A stretch of DNA of 64,000 bases from Deinococcus roseus. Lineage in GTDB: Bacteria; Deinococcota; Deinococci; Deinococcales; Deinococcaceae. Shown one piece after another: positions 8,656 through 16,905 of the stretch; the first letter of the stretch is position 1; every line of letters starts with the position of its first letter. The notes beneath the pieces were generated by a model, which saw nothing but the letters and a program-made list of their open reading frames with translations, had not been told where the DNA came from and ran no database searches. The stretch spans positions 47,841 through 111,840 of the forward strand of contig NZ_BMOD01000016.1 in assembly GCF_014646895.1 (NCBI RefSeq). Reading direction: 5' to 3'. The translations under genes and the position numbers were made by a program.

Positions 8656-9734
8656 CACTGGCCTTTCAGGGCAGAACGCCAGTCGTTCAGGAAGTCATTG
8701 CGCACCGCTGGATCCAGGTTCTTCAGGAGGTCTCTGGACACCGGAATCACCACCAGGTTCTTCTTGCCGCCAATTTTGCTGTACACGTTTTTGGGCACAG
8801 CAGGCCCCTCAATGCCAGGGCGCAGGGCGTAGATCAGGGACTTGTTGGCCATCACGGTCTGTCCACGGGTGCTCAGGAGGTAATCCAGGAACAGTTTGGC
8901 GGTGTTGGGGTGCTCTGCCAGTTTGCTGATGAACGCAGGACGCTGGAAGGCCACGGTTTTGTCTCTGAAGTAGGCCACCCCGATGTCTGGTACTTTCTCT
9001 GCCCGCAGCAGGGCATAAGAGCCGATCACGTTGTACCCGAAATAATGCTCTCCAGAGATGACTTTTTCCATCATCACGCCAGAGGAGGAGTACTGGCCTG
9101 CACCCGATTTGCCCAGTGCCTTGAAGAGGTCCATGGCACCACTGACTGCCACAGTGTCTTCATGCAGGAAAGTAAAACCGATGCCGCTCTTTTCAGGGTC
9201 CCAGGTGGCAACTTTGCCGTTCATCTTGGAATCGGCGAGCACCCTGGCAAACTCAGCGTGGGTGGTGGGGGGCTTTTTCACAAAACGCTTGTTGTAGACC
9301 AGCACGCCAGGTTCCATGGTGGTGCCATACAGGATGTTGTCCAGCTTGGAGGTGGCAGCGTAATTCTTCGCTTCGGGAGAGGTGTAGGCCAGAGCATACC
9401 CATCTGTCGCCAGTTTCACCTGCAGTTCCATGCCACTGCTCCACAGGAAGTCGGCACTCTTGCCTCCTGCTGCTGCTTCACTGATGTAACGGCTGTAAAG
9501 CTGGGTGGTCCCGATGTCGTTGTACTCGACATCCACAAAAGGATAGAGGGCCTTGAAGTCATCCAGCAAAAACTGGGCACTCGCCTGGTCGGTGGAAGAG
9601 TAGATCACCAGTTTCTTCTCTTTTTTGGCCTCATCCACGGTTTTCTGGTAAGAAGCAGGGTAACCTTTGGGAACCTGGGCAAGGGCAGGAGCAGCAGCAG
9701 CAAGGGCCAGCGTGACACACACGATTTTTTGCAT
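8655..9734 (-). CDS. ABC importer periplasmic binding protein, COG1840 (FbpA/AfuA-like)
   Basis: This 359-residue protein has a clear signal peptide (cut after ALA, near residue 19) and the COG1840 fold: LVIYSSTDQ near the mature N-terminus, ADFLWSSGMELQ, and GVLVYNKRF. Family proteins bind ferric iron, thiamine, 2-aminoethylphosphonate or sugar phosphates; AfuA of Actinobacillus was first called iron-binding and later shown to bind hexose phosphates. I cannot assign the ligand. The ATG at 9734 follows GGAGG. It is the first gene of the operon, downstream of the operator at 9834-9867. Confidence 0.88.
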   Translation of the reverse strand: MQKIVCVTLALAAAAPALAQVPKGYPASYQKTVDEAKKEKKLVIYSSTDQASAQFLLDDFKALYPFVDVEYNDIGTTQLYSRYISEAAAGGKSADFLWSSGMELQVKLATDGYALAYTSPEAKNYAATSKLDNILYGTTMEPGVLVYNKRFVKKPPTTHAEFARVLADSKMNGKVATWDPEKSGIGFTFLHEDTVAVSGAMDLFKALGKSGAGQYSSSGVMMEKVISGEHYFGYNVIGSYALLRAEKVPDIGVAYFRDKTVAFQRPAFISKLAEHPNTAKLFLDYLLSTRGQTVMANKSLIYALRPGIEGPAVPKNVYSKIGGKKNLVVIPVSRDLLKNLDPAVRNDFLNDWRSALKGQ

Positions 9735-9833
9735 AAAACCTCCACCGGGCTGCCGGAAAGCAGCCGCAAGCGTTCTGTTTTTAGATGAACAGAGCATACG
9801 GGACTGCCGTCCTTTTCGGAAGTTTTGCGTGCT

Positions 9834-9867
9834 TTGATTGCATTGATTGCACGTCTGGTGCAATCAA
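9834..9867 (-). promoter_or_regulatory. Operator with two direct and one inverted TTGATTGCA boxes upstream of the ABC operon
   Basis: TTGATTGCA occurs at 9834-9842 and again at 9843-9851. A perfect inverted copy, GTGCAATCAA, at 9858-9867 pairs with TTGATTGCAC at 9843-9852 around a five-base loop. The cluster lies 100 bp before the binding-protein start. A CitB-type regulator encoded downstream is the likely binder, by inference. The rest of 9868-10047 has no gene; GGGTGGGCGT (from about 9974) and ACGCCCACCC (about 10020) could pair into a long hairpin. Confidence 0.6.
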
Positions 9868-10047
9868 ATCTGTAACTCCGTTGGTGGTACTGGGTGGTTG
9901 AGAGCACTGGGGGTGAGATCCCCCTGCCTTTCGCTGGCGCTTCAAGGCTGTCCCCCGTCAGCATTGGGGGATGGGTGGGCGTGTTAGAGGACTGATGCCA
10001 GATCCCCCAGAAACCTCAAACGCCCACCCCCAAGCAAGCCCAGAAGC

Positions 10048-11532
10048 CTAAGCCAGTGCCAGAATGCTGATGGTGGTTCCCTGCCGGATCACGCTCTGGG
10101 CAGAGATTTTGCCCCCGTGCAATTCCACAATCGAGCGGGCAATGGCCAGACCCAATCCTGATCCACCCCCGTTTTCCGGGCTGCGGGTTTCGTCCACCCG
10201 GTAAAAACGCTCAAAAATATACGGCAGTTTCTCCGCAGGAATCCCCACCCCGGTGTCCTGCACCTGCAACAGCACGCCTCCATCGGTGCGTTTTGCCAGG
10301 AGGCGAATTTCGCCACCGTCCGGGGTGTAGTGCAGGGCATTGTTCACCAGGTTGCCCAGCACCTGCCGCATGCGTTCAAAATCCAGACGGATCTCGGGCA
10401 GGTCAGCATCTGTTTGCACCGTGAGCCGGATGTTCTGTTTTTCCGCCCGGAAAGCAAAAGCCTTCTGTATGCCCTTCAGCAGCATTTCTGGAGCAATCAG
10501 GTCCAGGGAGAGCGTCAGCATGCCTGCATCTGCCAGGGACAGCAGACGCAAATCATCCACCAGGTTTTGCAACAGCAAAAGTTCATCGTAAACCACTTCC
10601 AGGCGTTCCTGGGTGGCTGCAAGTTTGCCCTGCTGCATGGACTGCACATACCCGGATGCCACCGTTAAAGGGGTCCCGAGGTCATGGGCGATGTCGGCAA
10701 TCATCTGGCGGCGCTGCACCTCGGCCTTGACCAATTGGTCGCTCATCTGGTTGAAGGCACGGGTGAGCACAGCCACTTCATCGGTCCCCTGTTCTTTCAC
10801 GGGTTCCTGCTGCTTGCCAAATTTCAGGCTGCGCACGGCCACCGTCAGGCGTTCCAGGGGTCGGGTCAGCTGTCCAGCCATGGCTGCCCCCAGCAGGATT
10901 GAGAGGGCCAGTCCAATCACCCCTGCCATCAGGATGGTCTGGTTGATGACGTTGATCATGGCCTGCTGGTTGGGCGAACTGGCTCCCGCTCCAGGATCTT
11001 CAAAAGCCGTGCCCACCACCTTGCCATTCACCAGCAGCGTTTTGGTGAAAAGGAGGTCCTTGAGGTCCAGTTGCTGGCCCATGGGATACACTTCCGTCTT
11101 GGACACCACCCGATTCTGGGTGTCCAGAATGCCCAGGTGTTTGGCAGGTCGCATGCCTTTCTGGGGATCGTCCCGTCCCTGTCCACCCTGAGGATTCTGA
11201 CCCTGAGGATTCTGACCCTGAGGTGGTCCTCCCTGCCCTTCAGCGCCCCTCTGTCCATCCGGGCCTCCTGCTGGACCTCCTCCAGGCTGTCCTCCACCCT
11301 GACCGCCGCCTTCTCCCGGCCCCGGATCCACCCCTTCCCAGGTGCCGTTTTGCTGGTAGTAGCGCAGGGCATTTTCAGCGTAGGTGTTCACCAGGTTCTG
11401 GTGCACGGTCTGGCGGTAAGAGTCCAGGGCCACGTTGTGGGCCAGAATCCCGAACACCAGCAGGCCCACCAGACAGGACAGGGCAAAACCCAGCACCAGG
11501 TTGAGCCTGAGGGACCGGGTGAGCAGTTTCAT
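10048..11532 (-). CDS. BaeS-like sensor histidine kinase with Gly/Gln/Pro-rich sensor insert
   Basis: This 494-residue kinase has membrane helices at about 10-32 and 198-220, a HAMP linker (222-275), phospho-acceptor His283 in DIAHDLGTPLT, and an ATPase domain with NLVNNALHYTP, DTGVGIP and GSGLGLAIA. The periplasmic sensor between the helices contains a low-complexity stretch (about residues 69-120) rich in Gly, Gln and Pro, with a tandem QNPQG repeat from a 15 bp DNA repeat. This segment is probably disordered and may vary between strains. The gene overlaps its regulator by four bases. The signal is unknown. Confidence 0.92.
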   Translation of the reverse strand: MKLLTRSLRLNLVLGFALSCLVGLLVFGILAHNVALDSYRQTVHQNLVNTYAENALRYYQQNGTWEGVDPGPGEGGGQGGGQPGGGPAGGPDGQRGAEGQGGPPQGQNPQGQNPQGGQGRDDPQKGMRPAKHLGILDTQNRVVSKTEVYPMGQQLDLKDLLFTKTLLVNGKVVGTAFEDPGAGASSPNQQAMINVINQTILMAGVIGLALSILLGAAMAGQLTRPLERLTVAVRSLKFGKQQEPVKEQGTDEVAVLTRAFNQMSDQLVKAEVQRRQMIADIAHDLGTPLTVASGYVQSMQQGKLAATQERLEVVYDELLLLQNLVDDLRLLSLADAGMLTLSLDLIAPEMLLKGIQKAFAFRAEKQNIRLTVQTDADLPEIRLDFERMRQVLGNLVNNALHYTPDGGEIRLLAKRTDGGVLLQVQDTGVGIPAEKLPYIFERFYRVDETRSPENGGGSGLGLAIARSIVELHGGKISAQSVIRQGTTISILALA

Positions 11533-12221
11533 GGCTGCAGCATCCTCTGGCTGAGGCGGTACCCTGCCCCGAACACCGTTTCAATGTATCTGGGGGGTGA
11601 AGAGTCATCTCCGAGTTTGACGCGCAGTTTGCGGATGTGCACGTCTACGGTGCGTTCCAGGCTCTCAATGCCTCCGCCATCAATGTGTTCCAGCAGTTCC
11701 CCTCTGGAGAAGGTCTTTCCAGGGTTCTGCATGAAGTGGCTGAGCAACCCGAATTCAGAGCGGGTGAGCACCAGGGTGCGTCCGGCCTTGCTGATCAGTT
11801 GCTGTTCAGGGTCAAGTTCCAGATCGGCCACGCGAACCATGCGCACCACACTGGGGCCCTTGTCGTAACGGCGCAGCACCGCACGGATGCGGGCATTCAC
11901 CTCGTCCAGATCGAAGGGTTTGATGATGTAGTCGTCTGCCCCCAGTTCCAGGCTGCGGATGGCGCTGTCTTTTTCCAGTTTGGAAGTCAGCACAATGATG
12001 GGAATCTGCGCTTCCTTGCGGTAGATCTCCATGAAACCATATCCATCCAGCTCGGGCATCATCAGGTCCAGCAGGATCAGGTCGGGTTTGGTGTGGCGGG
12101 CGGTGAACAGGGCATTGCGGCCATTGTCGGCCACAGCAGTGTTGTAGCCCTCCGAGGAGAGGTAATCCTGCAACATGCGCACCAGACTGAGTTTGTCGTC
12201 CACAATCAGAATTGTTTTCAT
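11529..12221 (-). CDS. OmpR/PhoB-family response regulator
   Basis: This 230-residue protein has a receiver domain with DD at 8-9, phospho-acceptor Asp52 in LLDLMMPE and Lys101 in IIKPFD. A C-terminal winged helix (from about 130) ends with the family-typical VDVHIRKLRVKLG and GAGYRL. It is the first gene of a two-gene operon with the kinase. Regulators of this class bind 7 bp direct repeats spaced one helical turn apart, and such a site (GTTAACA twice, 11 bp apart) lies upstream at 12359-12376. Confidence 0.93.
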   Translation of the reverse strand: MKTILIVDDKLSLVRMLQDYLSSEGYNTAVADNGRNALFTARHTKPDLILLDLMMPELDGYGFMEIYRKEAQIPIIVLTSKLEKDSAIRSLELGADDYIIKPFDLDEVNARIRAVLRRYDKGPSVVRMVRVADLELDPEQQLISKAGRTLVLTRSEFGLLSHFMQNPGKTFSRGELLEHIDGGGIESLERTVDVHIRKLRVKLGDDSSPPRYIETVFGAGYRLSQRMLQP

Positions 12222-12267
12222 TGCCCTGCTCCTGCCTGCTTTCGTGGGTTTTCTTACAGATTACTGC

Positions 12268-12295
12268 TTTCACAGCCGTCGTTTCACAGCCGTCG
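12268..12295. repeat. Tandem 14 bp repeat in the regulator leader
   Basis: TTTCACAGCCGTCG occurs twice in direct succession (12268-12281 and 12282-12295), about 50 bp before the response-regulator start. It could be a binding site or a slippage product. Confidence 0.5.
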
Positions 12296-12358
12296 GGGGA
12301 GGTGTCAGAAAACAGGGTCCTGAACTCCTCTTTCTTGAACCCAGCATAGAAAAGTGCT

Positions 12359-12376
12359 GTTAACAACTTGTTAACA
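12359..12376. promoter_or_regulatory. Probable PhoB/OmpR-type regulator box between divergent genes
   Basis: GTTAACA is repeated at 12359-12365 and 12370-12376, an 11 bp period as used by PhoB-family dimers. The same bases form a perfect inverted repeat, GTTAACAA and TTGTTAAC, around one C. The site lies between the regulator gene and the divergent gene starting at 12460. Confidence 0.6.
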
Positions 12377-12459
12377 CCTCTGCAGTGAAATGAGATCAAG
12401 CAGAACGCAGGCACACCCCTCCAGAACCAACATCCCCACACGGGAGAAAGCAGGAAACC

Positions 12460-13320
12460 ATGAACACCTTCCAAACCCAAATCTCAGGCTGGAACCTCAA
12501 CGGAAAAGACCTTCCCGAGTGGCTCATGGGCCACCTGAGCGGTTTCTGGAATGTGCCTGGCCTGACCTCCAGCGTGCAGGGCAAACTGAATGTGGTGTAC
12601 CTGCCCGAAGCCCCTGCTTTCCCCACCGAGGGACTTCCTCTGAACATCCAGACCCCTGCAGGAAACGTGCAGGGCTTTGAAAAAACCACTGGACTCTGGC
12701 TGGGCACTGAACAGGCTGGAATCCGTCTGGAACACAGAAAAAACCAGATTCGCATGACCATCTGGGGCGAACTGCAAGACCTGCAAGCCCCCCTGCACGT
12801 GCTGGCCCTGGAACTGCTGCGCTTCAGCGGTCTGGTTCCCCTGCAGGGCACCGTGTACACCCAGAACGGTCTGGGCTGGGTGGTCCTGGATCAACCCGTG
12901 ACCCAGGCTGCACATGCTCAGCTTCGCAACCGGGGTTTTGAACTGCTCTGCGAAGGCCAGTGCTGGTACTCCCCCCGCAACGGCAAAGTGTACGGTTTTT
13001 CCCCCTCCAACAGAGGCGTCAGCATGCACACCTCTGCCCTGGTGTCGGTCATTCTGAACCGTCTGGTGGTTTTGAGCAATGCAGGAAGGCAGGAAATCAA
13101 ACTGGGCAGCAAACAGGCGCTGAACCTCCTGCAAAGCATTTCTGGTGTCTCCCTGTTCTCCAGCAACAAACAGCACAACGCTTTCGTGCTGAACCACCTG
13201 CTGGTGATGCATGGGGTGCACCAGTGGTCCCTGCCCTCCCAGCAACCCCAGGTCCGGGCCGCCACACCCAGCAACCTCTGGCAGCGTTCCCCTTTCAGCC
13301 CCAGACAGTTCGCCATCTGA
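12460..13320 (+). CDS. Uncharacterised protein resembling an HPr-kinase-like fold without a P-loop
   Basis: This 286-residue protein is not one I recognise by name. Residues about 112-182 read like the kinase domain of HprK-related proteins: a hydrophobic helix ending in LVPLQG, a strand where the P-loop should follow (GLGWVVLDQPVTQ), then NRGFELLCEGQCWY and GKVYGF, which in HprK relatives surround the nucleotide site. The Walker A glycines and lysine are absent, so ATP use is doubtful. This resemblance is my judgement by eye. It has no signal peptide. The ATG follows AGGAAACC, and the gene is divergent from a two-component system that may control it. Confidence 0.6.
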   Translation: MNTFQTQISGWNLNGKDLPEWLMGHLSGFWNVPGLTSSVQGKLNVVYLPEAPAFPTEGLPLNIQTPAGNVQGFEKTTGLWLGTEQAGIRLEHRKNQIRMTIWGELQDLQAPLHVLALELLRFSGLVPLQGTVYTQNGLGWVVLDQPVTQAAHAQLRNRGFELLCEGQCWYSPRNGKVYGFSPSNRGVSMHTSALVSVILNRLVVLSNAGRQEIKLGSKQALNLLQSISGVSLFSSNKQHNAFVLNHLLVMHGVHQWSLPSQQPQVRAATPSNLWQRSPFSPRQFAI

Positions 13321-13358
13321 ACCCATCCAGGACAAAAAATCAGCACAGCAAAAAATCA

Positions 13359-13386
13359 GCGCCGGGTGATCTTCTTCACTCGGCGC
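13359..13386 (+). terminator. Hairpin between converging genes
   Basis: GCGCCGGGTGA and TCACTCGGCGC form an 11 bp stem with one G-T pair and a six-base loop. There is only a short T-run (GTTTC) after it, so it may be a weak or structural terminator. Confidence 0.45.
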
Positions 13387-13423
13387 GTTTCAGGTTCTGG
13401 TGTTCACTTTAAATGGAGTCACT

Positions 13424-13600
13424 TTAGGCAAGAACCCCCTTCTGGTCTTTGTCAGCGTCCAGGCTGCGGGCGACATTGCGCAGGAATCGGGCGAGGTGTT
13501 GTTTTAAAGAGCGTCTGGGGAGTTTGCGGGCTTCGCTGGCCTCTTGCCACATCTGGTCCAGCTTCTGGTGTGCCTGTTGATTGAGCAGGTATTCGTGCAT
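13424..13600 (-). CDS. Small basic hypothetical protein (58 aa)
   Basis: The frame runs from an ATG at 13600 to a TAA at 13424 and has a good ribosome site (GAGG six bases before the ATG). The protein starts MHEYLLNQQAHQKLD, is rich in Arg, Gln and Leu, and looks like one or two amphipathic helices, with the basic segment ARKLPRRSLKQH in the middle. There is no signal peptide. I do not recognise a family. Small helical proteins of this sort occur widely in Deinococcus with no known role. Confidence 0.6.
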   Translation of the reverse strand: MHEYLLNQQAHQKLDQMWQEASEARKLPRRSLKQHLARFLRNVARSLDADKDQKGVLA

Positions 13601-13826
13601 GAGCTTCCTCTTTTCTTGTTCTTATTATCCAAAAAAAGAGCACCTCCCAACAGCCAGAATTGGCGTATGGGAGCATATATTGATGCACCTAGTGCCAGAT
13701 AAGCCGTTCAGGCTATGGCAAGAAAATGTTTGATCAGGACAATGAAAATTGCTTGAACCGGGTGCAGGAAATCTGGGCTGTTTGATGTGTGCATAAATCT
13801 GCTGGATGGGCGACAGGAATGCAAGG

Positions 13827-13987
13827 TGCCGAGAGCGGAGGGCAGAAGACAGATGTAGGGGGGAGGCGTGCCTCGCCCCTACAACAAACCAAAAATCCTT
13901 CTGCCAGGAGAACAAAGCTCCTACATCTGTCTTCTGTCTTCTGTCTTCTGCCTTCTGCCTTCTGCTTTTCGCCCTCAGCCCTCGGCA
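13827..13987. repeat. Nested palindromic intergenic element with heptamer arms (copy B)
   Basis: The outer arms are TGCCGAG (13827) and CTCGGCA (13981-13987). Inside are CAGAAG-type heptamers on the left and a run of TCTTCTG/CCTTCTG heptamers on the right (about 13925-13970). A separate palindrome at 13855-13882 pairs GTAGGGG with CCCCTAC around GAGGCGTGCCTC. The 13601-13826 part of the spacer is AT-rich and shows no gene. Confidence 0.7.
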
Positions 13988-13995
13988 TCTTCACC

Positions 13996-15510
13996 TCACT
14001 TGATGAACTTCAGCACCTCACGGGCCACCCGATTCCCGCTTTCCACAGCCCCTTCCATGTAGCCCTGGGCAAATGCAGAGGTGTGCTCTCCTGCAAAATA
14101 CAGCCGTCCCAGACGCTCTCCTTCTGCACCCCGGATGCCGGTGAACTGGCCCACCAGATAGGAAGCGTAAGAGCCCTGCTGGAAGGGTTTGCTGGGCCAG
14201 TGCATGCGAACTGCATTTCCGGTGTAGGCCTGCTGGAGGCCAGGGTAGAGGGTTTCAATCTGCTGCACGAAATCGAAGGCCTGCTCCTCGGGAGTGCCCT
14301 CTCCCGACTGCAGACCGATGGTGCCACCTGTAAAACGGGTCAGAACCGCTCCCTGAACTTTCTGGCCTCTGGTGGTGTCCCAGCTGGTCTGGAAGGGCAA
14401 ATCGCTGTAGGTGCTGCCACTGTAACCGTACTTTGTTTTCCAGATGGGCGTGGTGAAGGCAGCCATGAGTTTGCTGTTGGTGCCGTACCCCAGTTCATCA
14501 ATGGCCCTGCGCTTGGCTGGAGGCAAATCAATTTTGATGTCCAGGTGGCGCATCACGCTGAATGGAATGGCAAACACCACATGGTCTGCATAGACGCTGG
14601 GACCACTCTGGAAATCCAGCTGGTAACGGGCAGTGGAGGTCTTGCTGATGCGGGTCAGCACCCGACCCACATGGATCTGTGCATTGACCTTCTGGGAAAG
14701 CTTTCTGGGCACGGCTCCGCTGCCTTCTGTGATGTGGTAGGCCTCGTCGCTCTCGCCGTAGATCTGCCAGAATTTGGGGTCGGTGCCAATCAGGTACAGC
14801 AGGTTGGTGGCGCTCTGCTCCGAGGCGTCCAGGCCGTATTCGGTGGTGTAGGCCAGGGCCAGCATGTCTTTCATCACCTGGTCGGTCTCGATGGGGTCCA
14901 GGTATTCAGAGATGGACACATTGTCCAGCGGTTCTGCCCCACCTGGATGTTTGTAGCTGACCACGTCCAGATCCACATTTTCCAGGTCTGCGTCTATTTT
15001 GCGGGCGATGGGTCGGAACATGCGCATCAAATCTTTTTCGGAGTAACGTTTGCCGCCAAAGTACCAGTCTTCGGATTTCAGGCCTTTCTCTGCGGCTTTC
15101 AAATCGGTGAGGTGCAGGCCCAGTTCTTTGGTGAGGTCAATCAATTCTTCGTGACCGCTGTCCACCAGTTCGCCGCCCAGTTCAATCACCTCGTTCATGC
15201 CGAAGGTGTTGTAGGCACTGAACATGCGGCCTCCCAGACGGCTGGAAGCCTCGTAGATGTCTGCATGGATGCCCTCCTGCCAGAGGCGGTAGGCACAGGT
15301 CAGGCCTGCGGTTCCCCCTCCCACAATGACCACCCGCTCTGAGACCTTGCGGGTTTTGGCCAGGGCTGCAGGTGCTGCAGTGGCGGCCACCGTCACGGTT
15401 GCCGCTTTCAAGAAGTCACGGCGGGTGATGGTGTTTTCAGCAGGCTCCTGGTGCTCCTGCTTGCTCCGGGCGTAAAGGCGCTGCAACTCACGTAAAAATG
15501 GTGTACGCAT
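13996..15510 (-). CDS. Tat-exported flavin monoamine oxidase family protein
   Basis: This 504-residue protein has a twin-arginine signal (TRRDFLKAA, residues about 29-37) followed by a hydrophobic stretch ending ALA. The FAD-binding motif GGGTAGLTCAYRL follows, with RLGGRM, and a C-terminal FAD signature AGEHTSAFAQGYMEGAVESG. It belongs to the amine oxidase/L-amino-acid oxidase superfamily, which oxidises amines or amino acids to imines with release of H2O2. The Tat signal implies export of the folded holoenzyme. The substrate cannot be read from the sequence. It is a single gene, ending next to the palindromic element. Confidence 0.88.
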   Translation of the reverse strand: MRTPFLRELQRLYARSKQEHQEPAENTITRRDFLKAATVTVAATAAPAALAKTRKVSERVVIVGGGTAGLTCAYRLWQEGIHADIYEASSRLGGRMFSAYNTFGMNEVIELGGELVDSGHEELIDLTKELGLHLTDLKAAEKGLKSEDWYFGGKRYSEKDLMRMFRPIARKIDADLENVDLDVVSYKHPGGAEPLDNVSISEYLDPIETDQVMKDMLALAYTTEYGLDASEQSATNLLYLIGTDPKFWQIYGESDEAYHITEGSGAVPRKLSQKVNAQIHVGRVLTRISKTSTARYQLDFQSGPSVYADHVVFAIPFSVMRHLDIKIDLPPAKRRAIDELGYGTNSKLMAAFTTPIWKTKYGYSGSTYSDLPFQTSWDTTRGQKVQGAVLTRFTGGTIGLQSGEGTPEEQAFDFVQQIETLYPGLQQAYTGNAVRMHWPSKPFQQGSYASYLVGQFTGIRGAEGERLGRLYFAGEHTSAFAQGYMEGAVESGNRVAREVLKFIK

Positions 15511-15578
15511 GACCCCTCCTGTGTTGCAAATGGTTCTCTCAGCCTAACAGAGGGGTCAGCGGTTTGGACAGGTCTGTA

Positions 15579-15869
15579 TCACACCCGGTGCACCTGGTCT
15601 TCTGGCTTGCGTTCATGGATCACGGTTCCTGCAGGGGCATTTCTGTCCCTCAGCAGTTTCAGCAGGACATCCACAGCCTGAGGGGTGTTTTCTGGTTTGA
15701 AAATGGTGACCTCCAGCAAAGCCACCCCCAGACCCATCCCTGCGCCATGCACCTGCCCCAGTTTGGCACGGGACAGCAGACCATCAATCCAGCCCTCAAA
15801 ATCATCTCGGGCATCCAGGTCAAAACCCTTTTCGGCGGGAAAAATCACTTCCAGAAAACCTTCTTGCAT
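15579..15869 (-). CDS. Hypothetical protein (96 aa)
   Basis: This is an acidic, soluble protein with alternating strand and helix character (MQEGFLEVIFPAEKGFD, then GMGLGVALLEVTIF). The layout recalls small ferredoxin-like alpha/beta folds, but I recognise no family. TATCCT lies five bases before the ATG at 15869, so the transcript is probably leaderless. It follows gmk on the same strand but is separated from it by a terminator, so it is likely its own unit. Confidence 0.65.
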   Translation of the reverse strand: MQEGFLEVIFPAEKGFDLDARDDFEGWIDGLLSRAKLGQVHGAGMGLGVALLEVTIFKPENTPQAVDVLLKLLRDRNAPAGTVIHERKPEDQVHRV

Positions 15870-15891
15870 GCGTCAGGATAGCACCAAAACC

Positions 15892-15922
15892 CAAAAGAAA
15901 AGACAGGCCTTAAAACCTGTCT
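15892..15922 (-). terminator. Intrinsic terminator of gmk
   Basis: On the minus strand AGACAGG pairs with CCTGTCT around an eight-base loop, and a T-rich tract (TTTTCTTTTGGGTTTT) follows. Confidence 0.75.
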
Positions 15923-15940
15923 CTGTCTCAAACCCGAAAT

Positions 15941-16555
15941 TCAGTGCTGCACAATTTCAGAGAGTTCTTCGTCGGTGAGGCGCTGTGCACTCAGGCGCTC
16001 TGCACGGATGATGGCCTGAATGTCCTGCACGGCCCGTTCCACGTTGTCGTTCAGAACGCAGTATTTGAATTCGTGGGCCATCAGGATTTCGCCCCTGGCC
16101 TTGGAGAGGCGTTTCTCAATTTTCTCCAGAGGCTCGGTGGCCCGGCCCACCAGACGGTTTTTCAGTTCGGTCAGGCTGGGGGGCATGATGAAAATCAGGA
16201 TGGCGTCATCCATGGCTTTTTTGACCTGCATGGCCCCCTGCACTTCAATTTCCAGCAGCACATTTCTGCCCTGGGAAAGCTGTTCTTCTACAGCCGCTCT
16301 GGGAGTGCCGTAGTGATTGCCCACAAACTCGGCATGTTCCAGAAAGCCCAGACCGGAGTGGATCTCGGCCTCGAACTCATCTCTGGTCTTGAAGAAGTAA
16401 TGGACCCCGTTTTCCTCACCGGGGCGGGATTCGCGGGTGGTCCAGGAGATGGAGTAGTAATAGTCTTCGGTTTTTTCCAGTTCCTGGCGGATGGTGCCTT
16501 TGCCGACCCCACTCGCGCCAGTCATCACCAGCAGTAATCCGCGTTTCTGTGCCAT
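15941..16555 (-). CDS. gmk: Guanylate kinase
   Basis: This 204-residue enzyme phosphorylates GMP to GDP with ATP. The P-loop is GASGVGKGT near the N-terminus, followed by the GMP-binding segment TTRESRPGEENGVHYFF and the lid/LID-end motif VLLEIEVQGAMQVK. All are typical of Gmk. I start at the ATG at 16555 (MAQKRG), which follows GGAAGGG at slightly long spacing; a longer frame to 16642 is not supported. It is a single-gene unit with a terminator at 15.9 kb and diverges from the small HTH gene. Confidence 0.95.
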   Translation of the reverse strand: MAQKRGLLLVMTGASGVGKGTIRQELEKTEDYYYSISWTTRESRPGEENGVHYFFKTRDEFEAEIHSGLGFLEHAEFVGNHYGTPRAAVEEQLSQGRNVLLEIEVQGAMQVKKAMDDAILIFIMPPSLTELKNRLVGRATEPLEKIEKRLSKARGEILMAHEFKYCVLNDNVERAVQDIQAIIRAERLSAQRLTDEELSEIVQH

Positions 16556-16659
16556 GTTGTTGTTTCCCTTCCAAGGGACTTCCAGAAAGTTTAACAGGTT
16601 TGGTGGGCGAGTGCACCCTTTGCCTCTGGCTTCTATCAACACATTTTGCCAACATCATC

Positions 16660-16677
16660 AGCATTTTATGCTAACAT
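16660..16677 (+). promoter_or_regulatory. Palindromic operator overlapping the -10 box of the HTH gene
   Basis: AGCAT and ATGCT are arranged around TTT (16660-16672). The -10 box TAACAT (16672-16677) overlaps the right half and stands six bases before the ATG. This fits autorepression by the encoded HTH protein (inference). Confidence 0.5.
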
Positions 16678-16683
16678 CACTCC

Positions 16684-16905
16684 ATGAACGAGGAGATCCG
16701 CAAGGCCATTCAGGAGGTGCTGCACCAGAAACGCATCTCTCAGGCAGAACTGGCGAGAAAACTGGAAAAGACCCCCCAGGAAATCAGCCGTGCCCTCAAA
16801 GATCCCGTCAGGGGTGGCAAAATTCCAGAGCTGTGGCAGAACATTCTGGATGAACTGGACCTGGAAATCGTGGTCCAGCCCAGAGCAAAAAGGAAAGCCT
16901 CTTGA
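16684..16905 (+). CDS. Small XRE-like helix-turn-helix protein
   Basis: This 73-residue protein has the core KRISQAELARKLEKTPQEISRALKDP, a Cro/CI-type helix-turn-helix, and a short basic tail. It resembles the antitoxin component of toxin-antitoxin pairs or a small autoregulator, but no toxin gene is next to it: the following gene is peptide deformylase, whose TTG start overlaps by four bases. The transcript is probably leaderless (TAACAT six bases before the ATG), and a palindrome over the -10 box suggests autoregulation. Coupling of an HTH protein to deformylase is unusual. Confidence 0.75.
   Translation: MNEEIRKAIQEVLHQKRISQAELARKLEKTPQEISRALKDPVRGGKIPELWQNILDELDLEIVVQPRAKRKAS

Noticed and set aside
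13925..13975. Possible CRISPR-like array or coding repeat of TCTTCTG units
   Set aside because: Units are only seven bases with no spacers and no cas genes; the reading frames across them are low-complexity shadows.
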